Shown here: positions 26,101 through 35,209 of the stretch, piece by piece | How positions within the stretch are numbered: the first letter of the stretch is position 1 | Layout of the letters: every line of letters starts with the position of its first letter | Source of the DNA: Rhynchopus euleeides | Lineage: Eukaryota > Euglenozoa > Diplonemea > Diplonemida > Diplonemidae | NCBI GenBank assembly: GCA_963210315.1 | Contig: OY723281.1 | Location: 682,001-746,000 of the forward strand | Direction of reading: 5' to 3' | Length of the DNA: 64,000 nucleotides | Made by a program: the position numbers and the translations under genes | Notes under the pieces: generated by a model | The model's database searches: none | Told to the model about the DNA's origin: nothing | What the model saw: only the letters and a program-made list of their open reading frames with translations

Positions 26101-28457
26101 TCGCCTGGGGCGGGAAAGTATCGGGGCAATCTCGCCTGGGGCGGGAAAGTATCGGGGCAATCTCGCCCGGGGCGGGAAAGTATCGGGGCAATCTCGCCTG
26201 GGGCGGGAAAGTACCGGGGCAATCTCGCCTGGGGCGGGAAATTGTCGGGGCAATCTCGCCTGGGGCGGGAAAGTATCGGGGCAATCTCGCCTGGGGCGGG
26301 AACGTATCGGGGCAATCTCGCCCGGGGCGGGAAAGTATCGGGGCAATCTCGCCTGGGGCGGGAAAGTATCGGGGCAATCTCGCCTGGGGCGGGAAAGTAC
26401 CGGGGCAATCTCGCCTGGGGCGGGAAAGTATCGGGGCAATCTCGCCTGGGGCGGGAAAGTATCGGGGCAATCTCGCCTGGGGCGGGAAAGTATCGGGGCA
26501 ATCTCGCCCGGGGCGGGAAAGTATCGGGGCAATCTCGCCTGGGGCGGGAAAGTACCGGGGCAATCTCGCCTGGGGCGGGAAATTGTCGGGGCAATCTCGC
26601 CTGGGGCGGGAAAGTATCGGGGCAATCTCGCCTGGGGCGGGAAAGTACCGGGGCAATCTCGCCCGGGGCGGGAAAGTATCGGGGCAATCTCGCCTGGGGC
26701 GGGAAAGTATCGGGGCAATCTCGCCTGGGGCGGGAAAGTACCGGGGCAATGTCGCCTGGGGCGGGAAAGTCTCGGGGCAATCTCGCCTGGGGCGGGAAAG
26801 TATCGGGGCAATCTCGCCTGGGGCGGGAAAGTACCGGGGCAATCTCGCCCGGGGCGGGAAAGTATCGGGGCAATCTCGCCTGGGGCGGGAAAGTACCGGG
26901 GCAATCTCGCCTGGGGCGGGAAATTGTCGGGGCAATCTCGCCTGGGGCGGGAAAGTATCGGGGCAATCTCGCCTGGGGCGGGAAAGTACCGGGGCAATCT
27001 CGCCCGGGGCGGGAAAGTATCGGGGCAATCTCGCCTGGGGCGGGAAAGTATCGGGGCAATCTCGCCTGGGGCGGGAAAGTACCGGGGCAATCTCGCCCGG
27101 GGCGGGAAAGTATCGGGGCAATCTCGCCTGGGGCGGGAAAGTATCGGGGCAATCTCGCCTGGGGCGGGAAAGTACCGGGGCAATCTCGCCTGGGGCGGGA
27201 AAGTCTCGGGGCAATCTCGCCTGGGGCGGGAAAGTATCGGGGCAATCTCGCCTGGGGCGGGAAAGTACCGGGGCAATCTCGCCCGGGGCGGGAAAGTATC
27301 GGGGCAATCTCGCCTGGGGCGGGAAAGTACCGGGGCAATCTCGCCCGGGGCGGGAAAGTACCGGGGCAATCTCGCCTGGGGCGGGAAATTGTCGGGGCAA
27401 TCTCGCCTGGGGCGGGAAAGTATCGGGGCAATCTCGCCTGGGGCGGGAAAGTACCGGGGCAATCTCGCCCGGGGCGGGAAAGTATCGGGGCAATCTCGCC
27501 TGGGGCGGGAAAGTATCGGGGCAATCTCGCCTGGGGCGGGAAAGTACCGGGGCAATCTCGCCTGGGGCGGGAAAGTCTCGGGGCAATCTCGCCTGGGGCG
27601 GGAAAGTATCGGGGCAATCTCGCCTGGGGCGGGAAAGTACCGGGGCAATCTCGCCAGGGGCGGGAAAGTATCGGGGCAATCTCGCCTGGGGCGGGAAAGT
27701 GTCGGGGCAATCTCGCCTGGGGCGGGAAAGTATCGGGGCAATGTCGCCCGGGGCGGGAAAGTATCGGGGCAATCTCGCCTGGGGCGGGAAAGTGTCGGGG
27801 CAATCTCGCCTGGGGCGGGAAAGTATCGGGGCAATCTCGCCTGGGGCGGGAAAGTACCGGGGCAATCTCGCCTGGGGCGGGAAAGTATCGGGGCAATCTC
27901 GCCTGGGGCGGGAAAGTATCGGGGCAATCTCGCCTGGGGCGGGAAAGTATCGGGGCAATCTCGCCCGGGGCGGGAAAGTATCGGGGCAATCTCGCCTGGG
28001 GCGGGAAAGTACCGGGGCAATCTCGCCTGGGGCGGGAAAGTGTCGGGGCAATCTCGCCTGGGGCGGGAAAGTATCGGGGCAATCTCGCCTGGGGCGGGAA
28101 AGTACCGGGGCAATCTCGCCCGGGGCGGGAAAGTATCGGGGCACTCTCGCCTGGGGCGGGAAAGTATCGGGGCAATCTCGCCTGGGGCGGGAAAGTACCG
28201 GGGCAATCTCGCCTGGGGCGGGAAAGTCTCGGGGCAGTCTCGCCTGGGGCGGGAAAGTATCGGGGCAATCTCGCCTGGGGCGGGAAAGTACCGGGGCAAT
28301 CTCGCCCGGGGCGGGAAAGTATCGGGGCAATCTCGCCTGGGGCGGGAAAGTATCGGGGCAATCTCGCGTGGGGCGGGAAAGTATCGGGGCAATCTCGCCC
28401 GGGGCGGGAAAGTATCGGGGCAATCTCGCCTGGGGCGGGAAAGTACCGGGGCAATCT
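23150..28457. repeat. Recent 2,697-bp (87-monomer) tandem duplication inside array 3
   Basis: Rare variants pair at exactly 2,697 bp: aaattgtcgg at 23541, 23882, 24225 and 24689 with 26238, 26580, 26923 and 27387; aatgtcgcc near 24051 and 25042 with 26748 and 27739; cgccagg at 24957 and 27654; gcactctc at 25444 and 28141; cgtgg at 25669 and 28366. The match starts after 23150 (the gcaccgg at 23141 has no partner) and stops before 28458. Every marker checked is conserved, so the event is young. Confidence 0.9.
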
Positions 28458-29064
28458 CGCCTGGGGCGGGAAAGTATCGGGGCAATCTCGCCCGGGGCGG
28501 GAAAGTATCGGGGCAATCTCGCCTGGGGCGGGAAAGTACCGGGGCAATGTCGCCTGGGGCGGGAAAGTATCGGGGCAATCTCGCCTGGGGCGGGAAAGTA
28601 TCGGGGCAATCTCGCCTGGGGCGGGAAAGTACCGGGGCAATCTCGCCTGGGGCGGGAAAGTATCGGGGCAATCTCGCCCGGGGCGGGAAAGTATCGGGGC
28701 AATCTCGCCTGGGGCGGGAAAGTACCGGGGCAATCTCGCCCGGGGCGGGAAAGTATCGGGGCAATCTCGCCTGGGGCGGGAAAGTATCGGGGCAATCTCG
28801 CCTGGGGCGGGAAAGTATCGGGGCAATCTCGCCCGGGGCGGGAAAGTATCGGGGCAATCTCGCCTGGGGCGGGAAAGTACCGGGGCAATCTCGCCTGGGG
28901 CGGGAAAGTGACGGGGCAATCTCGCCTGGGGCGGGAAAGTACCGGGGCAATCTCGCCCGGGGCGGGAAAGTATCGGGGCAATCTCGCCTGGGGCGGGAAA
29001 GTACCGGGGCAATCTCGCCTGGGGCGGGAAAGTATCGGGGCAATCTCGCCTGGGGCGGGAAAGT

Positions 29065-29332
29065 CCCTCACTCGTGGCTCCCCGGCCCCACCTGTGGGAC
29101 AGAAGTCGTCCCTGTGGGTCCCTGGTATGAAAATTTTTCCCTCCTGACCTCTTGCGCTACTGGTGCATTTTGGTGCATTTTGGTGCATTTTGGTGCATTT
29201 TCCGTTTTTTTGGCTGAAAATTGACGAAGTTTGACGGGGCTTGACGACAGGTCACGAACAGCGAAAAACCCAATCTCCGTGACTTTTTGAAATCTGGGTG
29301 CCCAAAAAAAAATTCCTAAGACCGGCGATTTG
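29065..29332. other. Right flank of the satellite, with a short tandem repeat
   Basis: Non-satellite DNA beginning at ccctcactcgtgg. It contains four copies of tggtgcattt in tandem at 29160-29203, then AT-rich text with gacgaagtttgacgggg. I see no gene. Confidence 0.6.
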
Positions 29333-29780
29333 TAGGGGGACCCTTTCGAATTTTTTTTGGGGAAGGGTAAATTGAACGTTTTTGGCCAAATGAAGCCACT
29401 GCGACCATTCCCGGGCCTCGGAAATCAGATTTTTGCCCCTCAAATGCGGTGCCGGTCCGGACAAAAAACCGAAAAAATCGTGAAAAATGGCCCATTTTCC
29501 CCAGCCAAAAATGGGCCAAAAATGCCCCCCGGACACCCCCAGAGACATGTCCTAATCCGGGGTGCCAGTAGGGGGGACCTTTCGATTTTTTTTTCGAGGA
29601 GAGGTCAATTGAACGTTTTTGGACATCTGAGGCCACTGCGACCATTCACAGGCCTCGGAAATGAGATTTTTGGCCCTCAAATGGGGTACCGGTCCCCACG
29701 AAATTCCGAAAAAATCATGAAAATCGAAAGGTCCCACGCACCAAATTCTGCCCAAAAATCGTCAAAAATGGACATGTCAT
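29333..29780. repeat. Two diverged 236-bp repeats in direct orientation
   Basis: Copy 1 starts at taggggga (29333) and copy 2 at tagggggg (29569). Both continue with acc(c)tttcga, a T run, aattgaacgtttttgg, ccactgcgaccattc, ggcctcggaaat and cggtccc or cggtccgg in the same order. A third, more diverged start (tagggggacccttttcga) lies at 33110. They appear non-coding. Confidence 0.75.
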
Positions 29781-29819
29781 ACGCAGCAAGGGGGCAAACC
29801 ACTCCCCAATGCTCAATGA

Positions 29820-30110
29820 TTCCACGGCAAGCCAGATTTTCTGATCAATTGGTTTGTTTGAGCATGTTCCTGGCCCTTGTTTGGAAAGTAGATGACCCCT
29901 GGCTGGAGAGGACGGTTGTGCTCGACCGGACGGAGAGAGAACCTTCTCCATAACCACCTCCACTCCACAATGCCACAAGTGGCAGGAAGGCCGGGTGTTA
30001 CAGGCCTCAACCAGGGTTCCAAGGCTCTCCACTTCCTGGCTGCGTCAGGGATCACCGGGTACAGCGAGCAGGATTCCCTGTCCTGACACCCCAGCATGTA
30101 CCACCGGAAG
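29820..30110 (+). pseudogene. Probable LINE C-terminal remnant
   Basis: The plus-strand frame ending at 30086 closes with FLAASGITGYSEQDSLS and a stop. The frame ending at 49735 closes with YLAEAGVTEHSEKDYLIA and a stop, and both are followed by gacaccccagca. The similarity across stop and 3' flank suggests two decayed 3' ends of one element family. Just upstream, in another frame, CLSMFLALVWKV (about 29853-29888) resembles the tryptophan-rich tail of LINE reverse transcriptases. The assignment rests mainly on the second copy, which has a clearer zinc-finger-like motif. Confidence 0.4.
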
Positions 30111-30249
30111 AACCCGAAACAGCAGCCCCCCCTCATGGGGGTTGCAAGAGGCACGGAAATCGTTCAAATCGGACCGAGTCCGAAAATTCGGCACTTTCTT
30201 GGGTACAAATTGCGGTCCGAAATTTTCCGATTTTTTGAAAAAAGGCTAA

Positions 30250-30357
30250 GGGGGTCTTCGCTACGGGGTGACCGTCAGTGCGTTTTGGTGAATTCCCTGT
30301 TGAATTAGCTGAAAACTGACGGAGATTGACGGAGGGTAACGGCCAGCGAAGACCCCC
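30250..30357 (+). mobile_element. 108-bp Harbinger-like MITE, copy 1
   Basis: Perfect 13-bp terminal inverted repeats (gggggtcttcgct and agcgaagaccccc) bound 108 bp with no coding capacity. It is flanked on both sides by TAA, a 3-bp target duplication. Three-base duplications with G-rich termini point to the PIF/Harbinger superfamily, whose usual target is TWA. Copy 2 abuts it in inverted orientation, sharing the central TAA. Confidence 0.88.
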
Positions 30358-30360
30358 TAA

Positions 30361-30468
30361 GGGGGTCTTCGCTGGCCGTTACCCTCCGTCAATCTCCGTC
30401 AGTTTTCAGCTAATTCAACAGGGAATTCACCAAAACGCACTGACGGTCACCCCGTAGCGAAGACCCCC
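30361..30468 (-). mobile_element. 108-bp Harbinger-like MITE, copy 2 (inverted)
   Basis: Reverse complement of copy 1 at the same length, flanked by TAA on each side. Together the two copies form a 219-bp palindrome (30250-30468) centred on one TAA. The left TAA of this copy is the right TAA of copy 1, so one copy probably inserted into the target duplication of the other. Confidence 0.88.
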
Positions 30469-30629
30469 TAAGCTTTCTTATTACCGCAATATTGAGGGCA
30501 ATAATGGAAATCTTTATTTCCTGGAAAAAGCGGCTGGGGGCAGGGGCGGTGTGGGGGCGAGGTCCTGGCCAGTTTGCTTGATCCACATTGCTCCTACTCG
30601 CTACAACACTTCACAGGGGCTAGAGGGCA

Positions 30630-31670
30630 TCACCTCGGCAGGTTGACGTTCAGATCCACAGTCACCCTGCTCTGGCTTGGCGCTCCCGTCGTCGTCCCCT
30701 GTGCAGGCTGGCTTGACATCATGTGCGCGACGTTCCGCTGGTGTGTCGTGGATGCATCAAGGTAGAGCTGCGGCGTCGATTCTCCGCGCCAGCCGAAATG
30801 CCTGCGGAGATCCATGGTGGACGCGCCGCCATTGGCCGCTGCCAGCGCGGCGGAGCGTCTCATGCTGTGCCCGGTGTATCCCTCCGGGTCCTTTTCCAGG
30901 CACAGCGCAATCTTCCGTGGCAGCCCGTAGAATTGGTTTCGCCCGATGGGCGAAGCGAGGAACGCGCTGCCGGCCTTGTTGATGCGTCTTGCGACAGGCC
31001 CCGTCACGAGGTCCGACAGAGAGAGGTGGGCCAGATGGGCCTTGAGGACGTCGTAGAACACAGCTTCTTCGTTCAGCATCTTGGGGACCACAAACGACCG
31101 TTCAATCGCGACGCTTCCCTGCTTTGCACCGTAGAACTTCACGCTGATCTGCTCATCTTGGACGGTGATGTTTTCGATCGACAGGTTGCGGAGTTCAACG
31201 CAGCGCATCCCACCGAAGAAGGCCAGCACCACAAGCGCACGATCCTGCTTGCTCGCCAGCGACCCGGTGCCCTTGTCCATGTAGTCCTGCAGTTCTTGAA
31301 AAGAGAAGGTTTTGGCTTGTTTGGTGGTGTAGCCCTTTGTTTGATTCTTCACGTACTGGTGGAGGCGTGGCATCTTTGTCTTGATCATGTTCCCGTGGAC
31401 AATCTTGACCTTGAAGTTGATGATGGAGTAGTAGTTCCAGATTGACGATGCGGCAGAACCCCCCTGCAGCTTGGCCTTGAGATAGCCCTTGATGTGCTTC
31501 TCGGAGTAGATTGTCTTCATGGAACGAACCCGGGGAGCCTCCTCAGCGACGTACGCCTCGAAGTCAGTCAGTCGATCGGTGTATGCCTTCCTGCTGCGGA
31601 CTGGCATGAGGTCACCGTCACTTGATGTGCTGCTGCTGCTGTCGCTGTCATGATCGGCGGCGCGGGGCAT
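30630..31670 (-). CDS. Tyrosine recombinase (Crypton-type, 346 aa)
   Basis: Site-specific recombinase of the phage-integrase fold, which cuts and rejoins DNA through a covalent tyrosine intermediate. All expected catalytic residues are visible: Arg156 in GGMRCVEL (box I), a candidate beta-hairpin Lys183 in GAKQG, His268 and Arg271 in GHSMRRSA (box II), His291 in HFGW and the nucleophile Tyr303 in PQLYLD. The first 120 residues form the DNA-binding arm: an acidic/serine-rich leader (residues 7-20), then helices rich in lysine, as in the SAM-like core-binding domain. The start at 31670 is the first ATG in a long open frame. There is no reverse transcriptase nearby, which argues against a DIRS element. 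The frame is intact, so the element may be recently active. Confidence 0.88.
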   Translation of the reverse strand: MPRAADHDSDSSSSTSSDGDLMPVRSRKAYTDRLTDFEAYVAEEAPRVRSMKTIYSEKHIKGYLKAKLQGGSAASSIWNYYSIINFKVKIVHGNMIKTKMPRLHQYVKNQTKGYTTKQAKTFSFQELQDYMDKGTGSLASKQDRALVVLAFFGGMRCVELRNLSIENITVQDEQISVKFYGAKQGSVAIERSFVVPKMLNEEAVFYDVLKAHLAHLSLSDLVTGPVARRINKAGSAFLASPIGRNQFYGLPRKIALCLEKDPEGYTGHSMRRSAALAAANGGASTMDLRRHFGWRGESTPQLYLDASTTHQRNVAHMMSSQPAQGTTTGAPSQSRVTVDLNVNLPR

Positions 31671-31814
31671 GATGTGTGTGATGTTGCGTGATCTGTGGAG
31701 GTTGTGGCTCTGGTACTACGGAGGCTTTCTGCAGGTAACCGATTATAATGGTTTCAGGACCGTTAACAAACTACCATATAACCGGTCCTAATTGAGTACT
31801 TTCTGGATTTCGGG

Positions 31815-31940
31815 AAATTACGTCCCCTCAGCAAGGTACTCGGGTGTTTTTGTTCCCCTCGGGAAGGCCCTCGGGCTTCGCCCTCGGGCCTTCCCTCGGG
31901 GAACAAAACACCCTCGGACCTTGCTTCGGGGACGTAATTA
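31815..31940. repeat. Long imperfect palindrome upstream of the recombinase gene
   Basis: Arms of about 60 bp: aattacgtcccc and agcaaggt on the left answer accttgct and ggggacgtaatt on the right. The centre is ccctcgggcttcgccctcgg. It lies about 145 bp upstream of the recombinase start and just inside the right direct repeat. It could be a recombinase-binding site, a regulatory hairpin or a nested non-autonomous element. Confidence 0.8.
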
Positions 31941-31974
31941 CCCTCAATCCAATAAAGTACTTTATTATTACCGG

Positions 31975-32105
31975 TAATAAATAGCTATGCATGACAAGTC
32001 ATGTACTTGTCATGCAACTATTTTTACTTGCATTGTTCTCAATGTACAAGTAAAATACTTGTCATGCAAGTAAAATACATGTAGAATGCTTGCATGACAA
32101 GTATT
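31975..32105. repeat. Cluster of short palindromes (acttgtcatgcaagta type)
   Basis: AT-rich text built from repeated, mutually complementary words: atgcatgacaag, acttgtcatgcaa, acttgcat and tacatgta. The same vocabulary fills 35210-35903. It precedes the 11-bp minisatellite, whose unit shares acatgta. Confidence 0.7.
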
Positions 32106-32440
32106 TTTTACATGTATTTTACATGTATTTTACATGTATTTTACATGTATTTTACATGTATTTTACATGTATTTTACATGTATTTTACATGTATTTTACA
32201 TGTATTTTACATGTATTTTACATGTATTTTACATGTATTTTACGGGGGTCTTCGCTACGGGGTGACCGTCAGTGCGTTTTGGTGAATTCCCTGTTGAATT
32301 AGCTGAAAACTGACGGAGATTGACGGAGGGTAACGGCCAGCGAAGACCCCCTACATGTATTTTACATGTATTTTACATGTATTTTACATGTATTTTACAT
32401 GTATTTTACATGTATTTTACATGTATTTTACATGTATTTT
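32106..32440. repeat. 11-bp minisatellite (tacatgtattt), left part, split by a MITE
   Basis: Tandem 11-bp units run from 32106 to 32243 and resume at 32352-32440 after the 108-bp MITE at 32244-32351. The unit contains the palindrome acatgt. Open frames reading MYFTCILHVF are by-products of the repeat. Confidence 0.95.
32244..32351 (+). mobile_element. 108-bp Harbinger-like MITE, copy 3, inserted in the minisatellite
   Basis: Same length, ends and orientation as the copy at 30250. It is flanked on both sides by TAC, which belongs to the interrupted 11-bp unit, so the target duplication is directly proven by the surrounding repeat. Confidence 0.92.
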
Positions 32441-32722
32441 CATGGATGTATTCAGACCTTAATAAGAGAGGAAGAATTTTCGCCAAATCTACCTCCTCCT
32501 CCTCTTAGATTAAGACCTTAGGCCCAAAAAACACGCAACCTCTGAATCCCCTGAATTAAGACCTTAAACCTCTGAGTGTAACCTCTTTAAGGTCTTACAC
32601 TCAGAGGTTAAGACCTTCATTCAATCTTCAGCAATAGTACGTTGACCCCTGCGTCGTAATTAAGGTCTTAGAATAAGAGGTTAAATGCAGGAACCTCTGA
32701 ATAAGGTCTGAATATATCCATG
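32441..32722. mobile_element. 282-bp TIR element inside the 11-bp minisatellite
   Basis: Ends are 22-bp inverted repeats with mismatches: catggatgtattcagacctt at 32441 answers aaggtctgaatatatccatg at 32703-32722. The interior is packed with further copies of taaggtctta, its complement taagacctt, and cctctgaat/attcagagg, including a perfect inner hairpin region around 32560-32620. It has no coding capacity. Minisatellite flanks it on both sides, so it is an insertion. Confidence 0.75.
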
Positions 32723-33098
32723 TATTTTACATGTATTTTACATGTATTTTACATGTATTTTACATGTATTTTACATGTATTTTACATGTATTTTACATGT
32801 ATTTTACATGTATTTTACATGTATTTTACATGTATTTTACATGTATTTTACATGTATTTTACATGTATTTTACATGTATTTTACATGTATTTTACATGTA
32901 TTTTACATGTATTTTACATGTATTTTACATGTATTTTACATGTATTTTACATGTATTTTACATGTATTTTACATGTATTTTACATGTATTTTACATGTAT
33001 TTTACATGTATTTTACATGTATTTTACATGTATTTTACATGTATTTTACATGTATTTTACATGTATTTTACATGTATTTTACATGTATTTTACATGTA
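32719..33098. repeat. 11-bp minisatellite, right part (about 34 units)
   Basis: Nearly perfect tandem tacatgtattt units over 380 bp, the continuation of the array at 32106-32440. The last unit is followed by aacccgagtgtg. Confidence 0.96.
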
Positions 33099-34143
33099 AA
33101 CCCGAGTGTGTATAGGGGGACCCTTTTCGATTTTTTTTTTCGGATGGGTCCATTTTGCACGTTTGAGCCCATTTTCGAAGGAATTTTTGGTTTTTGAGCC
33201 TGTTTTGAGGCCTGAAACGCATTAAAACGGCCCCGCGAATTTGGCCTGTTCGGCCTTGGTGAAAATTCGCCTCAAAAAATAGAGCAAAAAAAATCTGGCC
33301 CCAAAGTCTGGTCCTTGTGATCTGGAACCTTCCATTTTCGAAGGAAGTCGTAGAAACCCCGAGATCTTTGATCCTGATATCACACAGACGGTCCCAAAAA
33401 TGAAGCACATCATGTTTGGGTCATTTCGTGGGTTTCAGACGACACGGCGCGAGACGGTACAGACGTGTGTCAACATTGACGATATCCAGTATGTCAAGAG
33501 AATGGATAAAAAGAGCAATGACCGACATGGCCATTGCTCAGAACCATAGCTGATTGTCCAGCTATTTTAAACTCCCCCCGACCCTGCCCGGCCCCCCTGA
33601 CCCTGCCCTGTTCAAGCTCGTGCCCCCACCCATCGCATTGCTCCCTTGTTGCCTTGCTTTGCGCTGCTTTTCTTTTTCAGAATTTTCAGATTTTTAAAGT
33701 TCAAGACGGAGTGCTTTTTTGCCGAAAGTTTAGGTGACCCGATGATGGGGATGCAGCACCCCGAGGGTCTTACCTACCGGGCGGTTGGGGGGCGGTGGGG
33801 CAGGGCAACTTTGGGTGCAGATTTACGTACACAAAGCGGCGTGAGACTGTGCATGTCAGCGGCCTTGCGTGGTGGCCCCCCTAGGTGACTATGTTCGGAT
33901 GTCTGGGAATGGAATGAAAACCCCCATATGGCTGCCTGCGCCCTTGTGGAATTAGAGGTGGTCGGGAATCGGTCGGAAACCAGTACTCCTGCTGGCGCTC
34001 GTCGTGTGTGTGGAGCATCTGTAGACGCCCGGCAACTCAGCCATCTTGCCCCCGCGCAAGCTCTGCCTGGCCGTGGAAGAGGATGACACACGGTCTGAAT
34101 CTGGACTCTCTCTCGTGGTGGCACCGAATAACTGTGACTCTAG
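33099..34143. other. Intergenic, no gene recognised
   Basis: Begins with a third diverged copy of the 29333 repeat family (tagggggacccttttcga at 33110). It also holds a small hairpin (gagcaatg at 33513 and cattgctc at 33532) and pyrimidine-rich text at 33570-33680. No open frame here resembles a known family. Confidence 0.5.
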
Positions 34144-34251
34144 GGGGGTCTTCGCTGGCCGTTATCCTCCGTCAATCTCCGTCAGTTTTCAGCCAATTCA
34201 ACAGCAAATGCACCAAAACGCACTGACGGTCACCCCGTAGCGAAGACCCCC
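34144..34251 (-). mobile_element. 108-bp Harbinger-like MITE, copy 4
   Basis: Reverse orientation, same 13-bp TIRs, flanked by TAG on both sides. It differs from the other copies at a few internal bases (for example gcaaatgcacc in place of gggaattcacc), so it is slightly older or of a different sublineage. Confidence 0.9.
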
Positions 34252-34664
34252 TAGGTGACTCCACATAAACATACTCCCACTGGTCTGTGGCAAAGGGAGA
34301 ATGACTATATGCCTTGAGAGAGAGACCTCCGGTCTGAAAGGACAAGCATGAAAAGCCGGAATAGATCAGATAGAGTACAGACTCAGGTGCACGAACCGAT
34401 CCTTCGGCAGCTACCTGCTTGGTTTGCTGGTGTATGGTTGAGCGCTGCTTGTGTACGTAAATTTTGCTTATATGAACACTCCGCCTTCACCAAAGGTGAA
34501 GAACTTCCCAAGACAAGCGGTGTTGCACCCCCGTGGTGTCGCGCCCCTTTGGACATCGACCCCAGCGGTAACCCGCAGGTTGTTGTTTCTTCAAAGAAAC
34601 ACGTCGATTCTGTCCCCCACAGCAGGGGTTTCCCTGCTGACCCATGGATGTTTTCTCATTCTTA
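34252..34664. other. Intergenic between two MITEs, no gene recognised
   Basis: About 410 bp with no family resemblance in any frame and no obvious repeat structure. Confidence 0.45.
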
Positions 34665-34772
34665 GGGGGTCTTCGCTGGCCGTTACCCTCCGTCAATCTC
34701 CGTCAGTTTTCAGCTAATTCAACAGGGAATTCACCAAAACGCACTGACGGTCACCCCGTAGCGAAGACCCCC
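34665..34772 (-). mobile_element. 108-bp Harbinger-like MITE, copy 5
   Basis: Reverse orientation, perfect 13-bp TIRs, flanked by TTA on both sides. The interior appears identical to copies 1-3. Confidence 0.92.
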
Positions 34773-35209
34773 TTATTATAATAACAGTTGATACAGCACA
34801 CTAGCTCGGCAAATGCCTGGAGCGCCACTGGGAAGGTGTGTGCCGACATATAGCTCGCCACACGCCTGAAGCGCCACCGTGACGACATATTCGTCTCTGC
34901 TGAAGCACTCCGCTACACAGGGGGCTTCCGGTTCCTGTCCATGCAGAGGTTCTCAAGGCAGGTAATGCCGAGACTTGTGGTGCGCTCTCGTTTGTTGATC
35001 GAGGGTCAACCCAGGGACGAAAAATGTGGAACGGCATGCTGCCCGTTTCTTTATTTTTCACCTTGCGTTGCAAGGGGGTCGCCCTCACGAGGGAAAAATG
35101 TGGAACGGCATGCTGCCCGTCACCCTTACGATGGAAAAATGTAGAAAGGCATGCTGCCCGTTCGCTCATTTATGCCTTGGGTGACATCCCGTTCCCTTGG
35201 GAACAGACC
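34773..35209. other. Intergenic with a three-fold 29-bp repeat
   Basis: Three copies of aaaaatgtggaacggcatg followed by ctgcccgt lie at 35018-35046, 35091-35120 and 35131-35160, the last with two substitutions. I see no gene. Confidence 0.65.

Larger units (their letters stand above)
8956..29064. repeat. 31-bp satellite array 3 (about 649 monomers, 20.1 kb)
   Basis: Uninterrupted, in-phase array of the 31-bp monomer, starting after A9 at the register tctcgcc (identical to the left edge of array 2) and ending mid-monomer at gcgggaaagt. Rare marker variants (gtgacgg, gcagtctcgcg, gtattgg, gggcaagta, aaattgtcgg, gcactctc, cgccagg) reveal blocks duplicated at exact multiples of 31 bp. Each monomer contains ggcgggaaa, the reverse complement of TTTCCCGCC. 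The period is close to three helical turns, so equivalent positions lie on about the same DNA face. Confidence 0.98.
30473..31973 (-). mobile_element. Crypton-like tyrosine-recombinase element
   Basis: A 1.5-kb segment carries one gene (a tyrosine recombinase on the minus strand) between two 14-bp direct repeats that match at 13 positions: ctttcttattaccg at 30473-30486 and ctttattattaccg at 31960-31973. Cryptons are simple DNA transposons encoding only such a recombinase; short direct repeats at their ends are their crossover sites. A long imperfect palindrome at 31815-31940 sits upstream of the gene, near the right end. The element looks whole. The exact boundaries are inferred from the direct repeats. 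Confidence 0.65.

Noticed and set aside
1-29064. CRISPR array
   Set aside because: The 31-bp units are contiguous with no unique spacers, there is no cas gene, and the context is eukaryotic.
1-29064. Telomere or subtelomere
   Set aside because: No TTAGGG- or TTTAGGG-type repeats are seen; the satellite alone cannot place the region on a chromosome.
8808-29188. Open frames of up to about 6,700 codons on both strands of the satellite
   Set aside because: The 31-bp monomer has no stop codon in nearly any register, so all frames stay open at once; codon content is fixed by the repeat, and no independent sign of selection on a protein is visible.
30473-31973. DIRS-type retroelement
   Set aside because: Only a tyrosine recombinase is present; there is no reverse transcriptase or RNase H nearby, so a Crypton-like DNA element fits better.
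32090-33197. MYFTCILHVF repeat proteins
   Set aside because: Three overlapping frames of an 11-bp minisatellite; the frame content is a by-product of the repeat.
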